From Hyphomonadaceae bacterium (lineage in GTDB: Bacteria > Pseudomonadota > Alphaproteobacteria > Caulobacterales > Aquidulcibacteraceae), in contig JADLHI010000057.1 of NCBI GenBank assembly GCA_020848895.1, positions 1 through 33,324 on the forward strand: DNA of 33,324 nucleotides, written 5' to 3'. Of the stretch, positions 9,633-16,445 are shown one piece after another. Numbering within the stretch: position 1 is the stretch's first letter; every line of letters starts with the position of its first letter. The notes under the pieces are model-generated. The model saw only the letters and a program-made list of their open reading frames with translations, searched no databases and was not told the DNA's origin. Position numbers and translations under genes: made by a program.

Positions 9633-9803
9633 TTACCTGCGCTGAGATTGCGCTGAAACCTCCGATGGGCGCGGAGCGTGCTCTTCGCCGTCCGAGCGAC
9701 CCTGCAGGTAGCTGCGCGCCATCAAGCCGACAACGACTACGATCAGGACGATAATGGCGCCGATTATCCGGGTGCGAGACTTGGAGGTGGGTGTGTCAGC
9801 CAT
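9633..9803 (-). CDS. Small single-pass membrane protein, unknown
   Basis: A 56-residue protein starting MADTPTSKSRTR, with one very hydrophobic helix (IIGAIIVLIVVVVGLMA, about residues 13-29) and a polar C-terminal tail rich in Ser, Glu and Arg. The ATG at 9803 has GGAG six bases upstream, which favours it over a start four codons earlier. I do not recognise a family. It is probably an inner-membrane protein with a cytoplasmic N-terminus. It is divergent from the SnoaL-like gene across a 240-bp gap in which I see no clear motif. Confidence 0.6.
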   Translation of the reverse strand: MADTPTSKSRTRIIGAIIVLIVVVVGLMARSYLQGRSDGEEHAPRPSEVSAQSQRR

Positions 9804-10042
9804 CCGGAACTCCACAATTGCGTGCCAAACTTAACGTTGCGGCGGTCGTGGCGGCAAGCGGCCGAGCGCTGAGCGCAGCGGGCGCTTGTACCGTGTCCGA
9901 CATCCTCGCCGCCTCTAATAGATCTGGCACACGGTTGAGACACGCGAAAATCATTGATGACTGGACGGATTGAGCGTCGCCTCGGCTCGTTTCATAGTTC
10001 TACATCATGCGCACAGCCTGCGCCGCGAATGGAGAAGACTTC

Positions 10043-10411
10043 ATGCAATCGAACGAAACCATCGTGCGCGCCTTCATCGCCGCTTGGTCGCGCCTCGATG
10101 TCGAAGAACTCTTGTCCTATTTCGCGGCCGATGGCGTCTATCACAACATGCCAATCGGGCCGATCGCTGGCCATGAGCGGCTGCGTCCTTTCATCCAGAA
10201 CTTTCTCAAAGGATGGACGGCGACGACCTGGGACATCCGCGCCATTCTCGCGAGTGGCGACCTCGTCATGGTTGAGCGCCTCGACCGCACGCGTGTCGGC
10301 AACAAGCCCGTTGACCTCCCGTGCTGCGGTGTCTTCGAAATGAAGGACGGCAAAATCCAGGTCTGGCGCGACTACTTCGATATGGCGACCTACACGCGGG
10401 CGCTCAGCTAG
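10043..10411 (+). CDS. Limonene-1,2-epoxide-hydrolase-like (SnoaL-fold) protein
   Basis: A 122-residue alpha+beta-barrel protein of the NTF2/SnoaL superfamily. The order of segments (NETIVRAFIAAWSRLDVEEL, YHNMPIGPIAGHERL, VMVERLDRTRV, WRDYFDMATY) matches limonene-1,2-epoxide hydrolase. The catalytic Arg-x-Asp is visible as R79 and D81 and the second Asp in WRDYFD (D110 or D113), so an epoxide hydrolase activity is plausible. The ATG at 10043 has GGAGAAG at a good distance and is preferred over the upstream in-frame ATG at 10007. Its end overlaps the convergent redoxin gene by four bases. The substrate is unknown. Confidence 0.78.
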   Translation: MQSNETIVRAFIAAWSRLDVEELLSYFAADGVYHNMPIGPIAGHERLRPFIQNFLKGWTATTWDIRAILASGDLVMVERLDRTRVGNKPVDLPCCGVFEMKDGKIQVWRDYFDMATYTRALS

Positions 10412-10932
10412 TCGCAGCCGCCGGGCGTGCAGGCGCTGCCGTCGCTTTGCCTTGCTGATGGCGCTGGCGCCTCCCCGAGGAGCGCCATCAGTTCCGCGCC
10501 GAGTTGTAGATCGGGCAGGTGACCAAAGGCGTGGCGGCGCAGCCGGCCCGCCCGGTCAATCAGCAAGGTTGTCGGCGTACCGCGCATATCATAGGCGCGC
10601 ATGGTTTGAGGGATGCCCACGCCATCGGGCGCATCGACGCCTACGGGGAATTTTATCTTGTATTCGTGCAGGAACGCTTCGAGTGATTTCGGTCCCATGG
10701 CGTCGTGATGCTCGAAAACCGTATGCAGACCGACGACCTGCACATCTTCCAAACGGAAAGTTTCGGCGACACGCTGGGCCTGCGGCAGACCTTGGCTCAC
10801 GCAGCCCGGACACAGCATCTGGAAGGCAGAGACCATCACGACCCGCCCGCGCAACGTCTCAAGCGAGAGCGGCGTCGCGGTATTGAACCATTGAGTCGTG
10901 CGCCATTCAGGGGCAAGTCTAAGCTCGGCCAT
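10408..10932 (-). CDS. Redoxin/TlpA-like thioredoxin-fold protein with CPGC motif
   Basis: A 174-residue thioredoxin-fold protein without an obvious signal peptide. It contains LRGRVVMVSAFQMLCPGCVS with CPGC at residues 41-44, a central VVGLHTVFEHHDAM segment, and the cis-Pro loop MRGTPTTLLIDRAGRL, as in AhpC/TSA-like redoxins. A Cys-containing tail (SACTPGGCD) is unusual and could be a second redox or metal pair. AGGAG lies five bases before the ATG at 10932. It is the last gene of the leftward operon with superoxide dismutase, fitting a thiol-redox role under oxidative or nitrosative stress; the partner is unknown. Confidence 0.8.
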   Translation of the reverse strand: MAELRLAPEWRTTQWFNTATPLSLETLRGRVVMVSAFQMLCPGCVSQGLPQAQRVAETFRLEDVQVVGLHTVFEHHDAMGPKSLEAFLHEYKIKFPVGVDAPDGVGIPQTMRAYDMRGTPTTLLIDRAGRLRRHAFGHLPDLQLGAELMALLGEAPAPSARQSDGSACTPGGCD

Positions 10933-10944
10933 TTGCACTCCTGG

Positions 10945-11238
10945 TCATGCGCCGTCGCGCGTTGCGATAAAGGCGTCGGTCGCCGCGAGCCGGTGGCGCT
11001 CCGCCATCTCCGTGAGCGCACGATGCAAGCTGTCATCGCGGAGGCGCGGGCAAAGCGCCTCGATCTTGCGCACGAGCCACGCCTGGCCGCGATTCGTGAT
11101 GGCGACTTGCGTGCCGGCGCGCTCGGCTTCAAGCAGAATATTGAGCGCCGCTACGATCTCAGCGGCGTCCGCATAGCCCATATAAGCCGCATCCCCTTCG
11201 GCGGCGTAGCAAACCGGCGAGGCGGGTTCATCCGTCAT
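10945..11238 (-). CDS. Small uncharacterised protein (DUF6306-like)
   Basis: A 97-residue soluble, helix-rich protein. The opening SPVCYAAEGDAAYMGYADAAEIVAALN and the following EAERAGTQVAI resemble a proteobacterial family I recall as DUF6306, whose function is unknown; this name is a recollection, not a search result. The start at 11238 (ATG, GAG upstream) lies five bases after the superoxide dismutase stop, so the two are in one operon. The LLEAERAG helix recalls ferritin-like or helical-bundle proteins, but no metal motif is clear. Confidence 0.6.
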   Translation of the reverse strand: MTDEPASPVCYAAEGDAAYMGYADAAEIVAALNILLEAERAGTQVAITNRGQAWLVRKIEALCPRLRDDSLHRALTEMAERHRLAATDAFIATRDGA

Positions 11239-11242
11239 GCTC

Positions 11243-11857
11243 TCAGTCACCAACAATGGTGGAACGCGTCAGGCGTGCGGCGGCTTCCTCCCAGTCGAGC
11301 AGCTGATCGACATAGGCTTTGAGGAAGTTGCCGCGCCCGTTGCGATAATCGATGTAATAGGCGTGCTCCCACACGTCGCAACCAACGAGCGCACGGGCGC
11401 CGCTGGTCAGCGGCGTGTCGGCATTGGATGATGTGACGATGGCGAGCGCGCCGTTCTTCTCCGTCAGCCACACCCAGCCGCTGCCGAATTGGCCGAGGCC
11501 GGCCGTCACGAATTGCTCCTTGAACGCCGCGACGCTGCCGAAGCTAACGTCCAGTAGGTTCTTGAGCGCGGGTGGCACGGCAGCGCTGGGCCTTGGCGTC
11601 ATGCCTTGCCAGAACTGCCAATGGTTCCAGTGCTGCGCCGCGTTGTTGTAGATCGCGCGCGCCTCCGGTGCGCCATGCGCCCGCATGATGAGCTGGCTCA
11701 GCGGCAGATGCTCCCACGGGTGATCTTTGAGCAGCTCGTTGAGCTTGGTCACATAGGCGGCGTGGTGTTTGCCGTGGTGAAAGGCGAAGGATTCCGGCGT
11801 GAGGTGCGGCGCGAGTGCGTCGGCAGCATAGGGCAAGTCAGGCAACGTGTGCGGCAT
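11243..11857 (-). CDS. sodB: Iron superoxide dismutase
   Basis: A cytoplasmic Fe/Mn-family superoxide dismutase of 204 residues converting superoxide to O2 and H2O2. Landmarks: LPYAADALAPHLTPE near the start; FHHGKHHAAYV with first ligand His27; NNAAQHWNHWQFW with the second His (H79) and the Gln typical of the Fe type (Q75); GSGWVWL; and DVWEHAYYIDYRNGR with D161 and H165. Start at 11857 is chosen because GGGAG lies eight bases upstream and the family begins MxHTLPDLPY; an upstream GTG-type extension is unlikely. It overlaps the upstream membrane-protein gene by 20 bases and is followed closely by two more genes. Confidence 0.96.
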   Translation of the reverse strand: MPHTLPDLPYAADALAPHLTPESFAFHHGKHHAAYVTKLNELLKDHPWEHLPLSQLIMRAHGAPEARAIYNNAAQHWNHWQFWQGMTPRPSAAVPPALKNLLDVSFGSVAAFKEQFVTAGLGQFGSGWVWLTEKNGALAIVTSSNADTPLTSGARALVGCDVWEHAYYIDYRNGRGNFLKAYVDQLLDWEEAAARLTRSTIVGD

Positions 11858-12293
11858 GGTCGGTGCTCCCGGAATGACGTTGACGGCGTAAGGCAAGAAA
11901 CGCGAGCACGGCCAGCATCAATGCCTTGGCCGCTTCGAGACCAGCGTAGATCGCGTGATGCGCGGAGGGCGGCGGCGTCTCGCCCGCGACGATCGCCGTG
12001 ACACGGCCGTCAAGCGCCGGCAGCAGCCACCTCGCTTGCGCGATGACGCTGATTGCGAGGAAGAGTGCGAGCGCCAGCACGAGAGGCCGCGTGCGCCAGC
12101 CTAAGCCGGACGCCGCAACGAGCGCCGCCGCCAGGCCCCATTCCACTTTCGTGAAGAGACCGAACGTGGCCTGGCCGACTTGAAGCGCGGCTGCGAGCGA
12201 CAGGTCTTGCACCACGAATTTCACCGGCGTCGCCAAGAAGGAAACACCGACCAGCATGCCAAACCAGACCAACGCGACAATCGCCGGAACCAC
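11838..12293 (-). CDS. Four-helix membrane protein, first gene of the sod operon
   Basis: A 151-residue integral membrane protein with four hydrophobic helices (about residues 3-22, 48-66, 70-88 and 118-137). It starts with GTG at 12293, with GGGAG six bases upstream. Segments such as WFGMLVGVSFLATPVKF and LFTKVEWGLAAALVAASG resemble DUF4149-like small membrane proteins, but I cannot name the family. It is directly downstream of the predicted NsrR-type operator and overlaps sodB, so it is part of the same leftward stress operon. The conserved P-x-KF in helix 1 and the charged residues beside helix 2 are the main distinctive points. Confidence 0.65.
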   Translation of the reverse strand: MVPAIVALVWFGMLVGVSFLATPVKFVVQDLSLAAALQVGQATFGLFTKVEWGLAAALVAASGLGWRTRPLVLALALFLAISVIAQARWLLPALDGRVTAIVAGETPPPSAHHAIYAGLEAAKALMLAVLAFLALRRQRHSGSTDHAAHVA

Positions 12294-12316
12294 GATATTC
12301 TCCCTATTCAGGACTA

Positions 12317-12339
12317 AAATAGTATCTGATATACTGAAT
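12317..12339. promoter_or_regulatory. Predicted NsrR-type operator in the nsrR/sod divergent promoter
   Basis: AGTAT (12321-12325) and ATACT (12331-12335) form an inverted repeat around CTGAT. The 23-bp frame centred at 12328 matches the NsrR consensus half-sites (AAGATGYATTT and its complement) at 13 of 22 positions by hand count. TATACT at 12330-12335 is a good -10 for rightward nsrR, with a weak -35 TTCAGG 17 bases upstream. The leftward sod operon also starts from this 96-bp gap. NsrR binding and autoregulation are inferred. Confidence 0.55.
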
Positions 12340-12389
12340 TAGACGAGGGGCGATTTGCCGCTCGCATTTGTTTCGGAAGGGCGACGCTC

Positions 12390-12830
12390 GTGCGGCTCAC
12401 GCTTCATACAGACTACGCGCTGCGCCTGTTGATGTTGCTCGCCTTGGAGCCTGACGAGCCACACACCGTTGAGAGCGTCTCGCGCCGTTACGACATCTCG
12501 CGCAATCACCTCAATAAGGTGGCGCAGACACTGGTTCAGGCGGGCTTCATAGACAGCCAGCGCGGCCGGGGTGGGGGCGTGCGGCTCGCGAGACCCGCCG
12601 AAGCGCTCAATCTCGGCCGCATTGTCCGGGCAACCGAGGACAATTTCCATATCGTCGAATGTTTCTGCCGCGAGACGAACACCTGTGTCGTGGCGCCAGC
12701 CTGCGGGCTCCGCGACCCACTCGATGAAGCATTGGCCGCGTTTCTGGCAGTGCTGGATCGTTACAGTTTGAGCGATCTTATCAAGAATCCAGCCACCTCG
12801 CGCCGTATGCGGCGCCTCCTCGCCGTTTAG
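12390..12830 (+). CDS. nsrR: NsrR-type Rrf2 nitric-oxide-sensing repressor
   Basis: A 146-residue winged-helix repressor of the Rrf2 family. It begins MRLTLHTDYALRLLMLLAL with Asp8, has the recognition helix ISRNHLNKVAQTLVQAGF and the wing RGRGGGVRLARP. It ends with cysteines at 93, 99 and 105 (spacing C-x5-C-x5-C, plus Cys91). Asp8 and the three cysteines match the [4Fe-4S] ligand set known for Streptomyces NsrR, whose cluster reacts with NO to release DNA. GTG start at 12390 has GGAAGGG upstream. Its neighbours (haemoglobin, Ric, sodB) are classic NO-stress genes. It is probably autoregulated through the site at 12317-12339. Confidence 0.92.
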   Translation: MRLTLHTDYALRLLMLLALEPDEPHTVESVSRRYDISRNHLNKVAQTLVQAGFIDSQRGRGGGVRLARPAEALNLGRIVRATEDNFHIVECFCRETNTCVVAPACGLRDPLDEALAAFLAVLDRYSLSDLIKNPATSRRMRRLLAV

Positions 12831-12832
12831 AC

Positions 12833-12850
12833 GGGCGCGGCCCCATTTTT
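12833..12850 (+). terminator. Weak intrinsic terminator after nsrR
   Basis: GGGC (12833-12836), loop GCG, GCCC (12840-12843), then CA and five T residues (12846-12850), directly after the nsrR stop. The 4-bp stem is short, so it may be only a partial terminator before the haemoglobin promoter. Confidence 0.35.
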
Positions 12851-12851
12851 C

Positions 12852-12887
12852 TTGCGCCTCTTAAAAGAGGTATGTAATATACCATAT
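12852..12887 (+). promoter_or_regulatory. Promoter and predicted NsrR operator of the haemoglobin-ric operon
   Basis: -35 TTGCGC (12852-12857), 17-bp spacer, -10 TAATAT (12875-12880). An inverted repeat GGTAT (12869-12873) and ATACC (12879-12883) covers the -10. The 23-bp frame 12865-12887 matches the NsrR consensus at 15 of 22 positions by hand. The block 12859-12883 is identical at 20 of 25 positions to 14726-14750 before ccoN. A repressor here would block RNA polymerase. Confidence 0.65.
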
Positions 12888-13367
12888 ATGACGCCGCGCC
12901 CCATGCCTACCGGAGCAGACTACGTCGCCGACGCTGTCGCGCTCGGCGTCGATGAGGTCATGATCGATCGTCTGGTTCGGCATTTCTACGCAGAGGTGCG
13001 GCTGGATGCGGAATTGGGTCCGATCTTTGACGCGCGTATCGCCGATTGGGAACCGCACCTTCGCCGCATGGTCGATTTCTGGTCCTCGGTGATGTTGCGC
13101 ACCGGCCGCTATCATGGCCAGCCCATGCCGCTCCATGCGCGTCTACCCGTAAGTGGCGTGGATTTCGATCGCTGGCTCGAACTCTTCGGCGCAACAGCCG
13201 AGAAAGTATGCGGCCCTGCAGCGCCTCTCTTCATCGACCGCGCAAGCCGGATCGCCCAGAGCCTCGAACTCGGTATCGCTGGAACGCGTGGTCTCATGCT
13301 GCAGACGAACGAGCGGCTTCCGCCGCTCGTCGCACCTCAAGGAGCGCCCGATGAACAAGACGTCTGA
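12888..13367 (+). CDS. Group III truncated haemoglobin
   Basis: A 159-residue haem protein of the TrHb3 (P) class. The segments VMIDRLVRHFYAEVRLDAEL, FDARIADWEPHLRRMVDFW, LRTGRYHGQPMPLHARLP and FDRWLELFGATAEKV follow the class order. Tyr34 fits the distal B10 position, His83 in PLHARLP is the likely proximal ligand, and Trp96 is conserved. Such globins act on NO or related species, or in micro-oxic respiration. The ATG at 12888 adjoins the operator and has no ribosome-binding site; the next ATG at 12903 also lacks one, so the message may be nearly leaderless. The gene overlaps ric by 17 bases. Confidence 0.93.
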   Translation: MTPRPMPTGADYVADAVALGVDEVMIDRLVRHFYAEVRLDAELGPIFDARIADWEPHLRRMVDFWSSVMLRTGRYHGQPMPLHARLPVSGVDFDRWLELFGATAEKVCGPAAPLFIDRASRIAQSLELGIAGTRGLMLQTNERLPPLVAPQGAPDEQDV

Positions 13368-14082
13368 GAACACACCAGACCTTGCGGCCATGACGCTCGG
13401 CGAGATCGCTGTGCGACTCCCCGGCGCGACCGCTATCTTCCGGCGCTATGGTCTCGATTTCTGCTGCGGCGGCGGTGCGCGCCTTCACGACGCTGTCCGC
13501 GCGCCAGGCATTGCCCTGGAGCAGATCATGCGCGAACTCCAGCTACTCGATGCAAACGCCGCGCGCGACTATCCCGCAACCGCGCCCGCACTCATCGACC
13601 ATATTCTGCAGCGCTACCATGAGACGCATCGGCGCGAGCTGCCCGAACTCATCCTTCTCGCCAAGAAAGTGGAGCGCGTGCATGCGGCGCACCCCATGGC
13701 GCCGCTCGGTCTCAGCGATGCGCTCCGCGCCATGGCGCAGGAGCTGGAAGCGCATATGATGAAAGAGGAGATTGTGCTGTTTCCGATGATGCGCCTTGGC
13801 GCGCATCCAGGCATTGCCCATCCGATTGCGCGGATGCGTCATGAGCATGACGATCACGGCGAGCGCCTGCGTGAGGTCGAGGGGCTGTATCGGGGCGGCG
13901 TGCTGCCCGATGACGCCTGCGGCAGTTGGCGTGCGCTCTATGCCGGCGTCCGAAAGTTGGCCGATGATCTCATGCAGCATATCCACTTGGAGAATAACGT
14001 GCTGTTTCCGCAATTCGCGACCGAGCTGCCGACAACACCGCTCTGTCCAGGCATGCTCACGCCAAACGAGCGCGCTGGTTGA
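13351..14082 (+). CDS. ric: Ric/ScdA/YtfE iron-sulfur cluster repair di-iron protein
   Basis: A 243-residue cytoplasmic protein that restores Fe-S clusters damaged by NO or oxidants. Residues 14-43 are the ScdA_N domain with GATAIFRRYGLDFCCGGG (Cys38-Cys39). Residues about 80-225 are a hemerythrin-like four-helix bundle whose iron ligands fall among H84 or H90, H135 with E139/E140, H166/H169, and H210/H212 with E214. ATG at 13351 has AAGGAG eight bases upstream, inside the end of the haemoglobin gene, so the two are coupled. The position behind an NsrR-like operator is the expected regulation of ytfE/dnrN genes. Confidence 0.95.
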   Translation: MNKTSENTPDLAAMTLGEIAVRLPGATAIFRRYGLDFCCGGGARLHDAVRAPGIALEQIMRELQLLDANAARDYPATAPALIDHILQRYHETHRRELPELILLAKKVERVHAAHPMAPLGLSDALRAMAQELEAHMMKEEIVLFPMMRLGAHPGIAHPIARMRHEHDDHGERLREVEGLYRGGVLPDDACGSWRALYAGVRKLADDLMQHIHLENNVLFPQFATELPTTPLCPGMLTPNERAG

Positions 14083-14171
14083 CTTATCGAGCAGAGGCGC
14101 CGACATTAGCTCCATCATGATGACGAACGCCGCCAATTCGCGTCTTCGCCTTCCGCGTGCACTCGTACGCG

Positions 14172-14279
14172 GATAACCCCTAGTGCTGCCTTGTTCCCGG
14201 CAGTTCTAGGGGGCTTATCATCACCTAAACTCAAACATCGAAACACGTGCAGCGCGTCGCCTTGGGCGGCGTGCGCTGC
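14172..14279 (+). promoter_or_regulatory. Structured leader upstream of Rnk/GreA-like gene (copy 1)
   Basis: Hairpin 1: GATAA-CCCCTAG (14172-14183) pairs with CTAGGGG (14206-14212) and, after a two-base bulge, TTATC (14215-14219). An inner stem CTGCC/GGCAG lies within. Hairpin 2: GCAGCGC (14249-14255) pairs with GCGCTGC (14273-14279), with inner GCC/GGC. GGAG and the ATG of the next gene follow at once. There is no T-run, which argues against a simple terminator for ric. The same two-part layout precedes the paralogue at 23515. The RNA function is inferred. Confidence 0.65.
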
Positions 14280-14294
14280 GCATTGGAGCTTACT

Positions 14295-14675
14295 ATGACC
14301 ACCGTACAATCACGCCCTCCGCTCTATGTCACGCAGGAGGAGCATGACCGCTTGTTCGACCTCGCCTACGCCGCGCTCGGCCGCGAGCCCGGCGCTAACA
14401 CAGTCATCGAAGAACTCACCCGCGCGCAGGTCGGGATCGACGCGCCACCCGAAGTCGTGCGCATGCAGGACAGCGTCACCTTTACCTATGATGGCTCGTC
14501 CTACCGCGATTTCGCGTTGGTGTTCCCCAGCGAGGCAGACATCAGCGCGCATCGTATCTCAGTGCTGACCCAAGTCGGCGCCATGCTGCTCGGGCTTCGC
14601 CCCGGCCAGAGCATTGCCTGGAACGGTCCCGATGGTCCGGGCCACGGTCTGATGATCGAGAGCGTCAGCCGTTAA
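14295..14675 (+). CDS. Rnk/GreA-GreB C-terminal-type elongation factor-like protein (paralogue 1)
   Basis: A 126-residue protein similar to Rnk (regulator of nucleoside diphosphate kinase), that is, the FKBP-like C-terminal domain of GreA/GreB with a short N-terminal helix instead of the coiled coil. Landmarks are YVTQEEHDRLFDLAYAAL, VRMQDSVTFTYDGSSYRDF, the segment ADISAHRISVLTQVGAMLLG, and LRPGQSIAWNGPDG. Such proteins bind RNA polymerase. ATG at 14295 has GGAG seven bases upstream; an earlier in-frame start at 14247 would run through leader hairpin 2 and is rejected. A second paralogue lies at 23515-23922. Placement between ric and ccoN suggests a stress or low-oxygen role. Confidence 0.82.
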   Translation: MTTVQSRPPLYVTQEEHDRLFDLAYAALGREPGANTVIEELTRAQVGIDAPPEVVRMQDSVTFTYDGSSYRDFALVFPSEADISAHRISVLTQVGAMLLGLRPGQSIAWNGPDGPGHGLMIESVSR

Positions 14676-14717
14676 AGTCGTTCCGTTTCCCGTCAATCGG
14701 CGCGATAACGCAATGCG

Positions 14718-14754
14718 TTGACCGTTCTTAAAAGCGGCATGTAAGATGCTACTT
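14718..14754 (+). promoter_or_regulatory. Promoter and predicted NsrR operator of the cco operon
   Basis: -35 TTGACC (14718-14723), 18-bp spacer, -10 TAAGAT (14742-14747). Inverted repeat GCAT (14737-14740) and ATGC (14746-14749) overlaps the -10. The 23-bp frame 14732-14754 matches the NsrR consensus at 16 of 22 positions by hand. No FNR/FixK box (TTGAT-N4-ATCAA) is seen between 14676 and 14787, which is unusual for a cbb3 operon. Confidence 0.6.
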
Positions 14755-14787
14755 TATGGGTATGGGCCGGAAGAGAGGCGAGGGGGC

Positions 14788-16440
14788 ATGATCCGTGAAC
14801 TAACGACCGGCCAGCGCCAAGCGGCGCTGGCCTTCCTCGCATTCTTTGCGCTCGGCGGACTCTTTCTCGCCGCCTTCGGTCGCGCCGATCCGATCGCGGG
14901 GCACGGCTGGCTTGTGCTCGCGGTTGCGCTCATCAGTCTTTTTGCGGTGTTGACGCGCTATTACGATCCTGAACCGGCCGCTGATCGCTCCGCCGAATAT
15001 TACGACGCGCCTGTCAAAACCGGCATCATCATCGCAATGGTCTGGGCGGTCGTCGGCATGTTCGTCGGCGATTGGGTGGCGTGGCTCCTGGTCAACCCGA
15101 ACCTCACCTTCGTTGACCAAGCCTGGGCGAGTTTCGGGCGCCTGCGCCCCGTGCATACGACCGCCGTCATCTTTGGTTTCGGCGGCAACGCTCTGATCGC
15201 AACCAGCTTCTATGTTGTGCAGCGCACGTGCCGCACGCGCCTCGCGGGGCATCTCTCGCCGCTCTTCGTCCTCTGGGGCTACAATCTCTTCTGCCTGCTC
15301 GCCGTCACCGGCTATCTCTGGGGCATCAACCAGTCGAAAGAATACGCCGAGCCCGAATGGTATGCCGATATCTGGCTGGTGATCGTCTGGGTCGCGTATT
15401 TCGTGCTCTTCCTGCGCACGCTCGCGCGCCGCAAAGAACCGCACATCTACGTCGCCAACTGGTACTATCTTGCCTTCATCTTGGTCGTCGCCGTGCTCCA
15501 CATCGTCAACGGCCTGGCGCTGCCGCTCTCCTGGACGCAAGCCAAAAGCTACTCGCTCTTCGCCGGCGTACAGGATGCGATGACGCAGTGGTGGTACGGC
15601 CACAACGCCGTCGCCTTCTTCCTCACCGCCGGCTTCCTCGGCATGCTTTATTATTACCTGCCGCGCCGCGCCGAACGTCCGATCTTCTCCTACCGCCTCT
15701 CGATCATCAGCTTCTGGGGCATCACCTTCTTCTATATGTGGGCGGGCTCGCACCATCTGCATTACACCGCGCTGCCGCACTGGGTGCAGACGCTCGGCAT
15801 GACCTTCTCCGTGATGCTGCTCGTGCCCTCTTGGGCTTCGGCCGGCAACGCGCTCATGACCTTGAACGGCGCCTGGCACCGCGTCCGCGACGACGCGACC
15901 CTGCGCTTCATGTTTGTCGCCGCCGTCTTCTACGGGCTCTCGACCTTTGAAGGCTCCTTCATGGCGATCCGCTCAGTGAACGCGCTCTCGCACTACACCG
16001 ATTGGACGGTCGGCCACGTCCATGCCGGCGCGCTCGGCTGGGTCGCCATGATTACGTTCGGCGCGATCTACGCCTCCGTGCCATGGCTCTGGAAGCAAAA
16101 GACCATGTGGTCGCCGCGCCTCGTTGAAGTCCATTTCTGGCTCGCGCTCGCCGGCACGCTTATTTACGTCTTCGCGATGTGGAATTCGGGCATCATCCAG
16201 GGGCTGATGTGGCGCACCTATAACGAAAGCGGGACGCTGGCCTATTCCTTCATTCAGTCCGTCGAGGCGATGCATCCGTATTATATTGCGCGCGCTGTCG
16301 GCGGCCTCTTCTTCCTGATCGGCGCGCTCGTCGGTTGCTACAATATCTGGATGACGATCCGCGCCGCGCAGGCGGATCACGTGCTTGAGGGCGACACGCC
16401 AGAGTCGGCGCCGCGTGCCGCGCTCGAAGCGGGGAGGTGA
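14788..16440 (+). CDS. ccoN: cbb3-type cytochrome c oxidase subunit I
   Basis: The catalytic subunit (550 residues) of the high-affinity terminal oxidase, which reduces O2 to water and pumps protons; it carries haem b and the haem b3-CuB site. About 14 membrane helices are visible. Landmarks are RPVHTTAVIFGFGGNALIA (low-spin haem His), the CuB region TQWWYGHNAVAFFLTAGFLG, SYRLSIISFWG, the GSHHLHYTALPHWVQ loop, and TVGHVHAGALGWVAM with the late haem ligands. ATG at 14788 follows GAGGGGG; an in-frame ATG at 14746 lies within the promoter and is rejected. It is followed by ccoO with stop/start almost touching. Confidence 0.97.
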   Translation: MIRELTTGQRQAALAFLAFFALGGLFLAAFGRADPIAGHGWLVLAVALISLFAVLTRYYDPEPAADRSAEYYDAPVKTGIIIAMVWAVVGMFVGDWVAWLLVNPNLTFVDQAWASFGRLRPVHTTAVIFGFGGNALIATSFYVVQRTCRTRLAGHLSPLFVLWGYNLFCLLAVTGYLWGINQSKEYAEPEWYADIWLVIVWVAYFVLFLRTLARRKEPHIYVANWYYLAFILVVAVLHIVNGLALPLSWTQAKSYSLFAGVQDAMTQWWYGHNAVAFFLTAGFLGMLYYYLPRRAERPIFSYRLSIISFWGITFFYMWAGSHHLHYTALPHWVQTLGMTFSVMLLVPSWASAGNALMTLNGAWHRVRDDATLRFMFVAAVFYGLSTFEGSFMAIRSVNALSHYTDWTVGHVHAGALGWVAMITFGAIYASVPWLWKQKTMWSPRLVEVHFWLALAGTLIYVFAMWNSGIIQGLMWRTYNESGTLAYSFIQSVEAMHPYYIARAVGGLFFLIGALVGCYNIWMTIRAAQADHVLEGDTPESAPRAALEAGR

Positions 16441-16445
16441 GGCGT

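Noticed and set aside
14800-15879. Long open frame (359 codons) antisense to ccoN
   Set aside because: It mirrors the GC-rich third positions of ccoN, is full of Arg/Glu/Gly/Asp runs, and has no domain or ribosome-binding site; a shadow.
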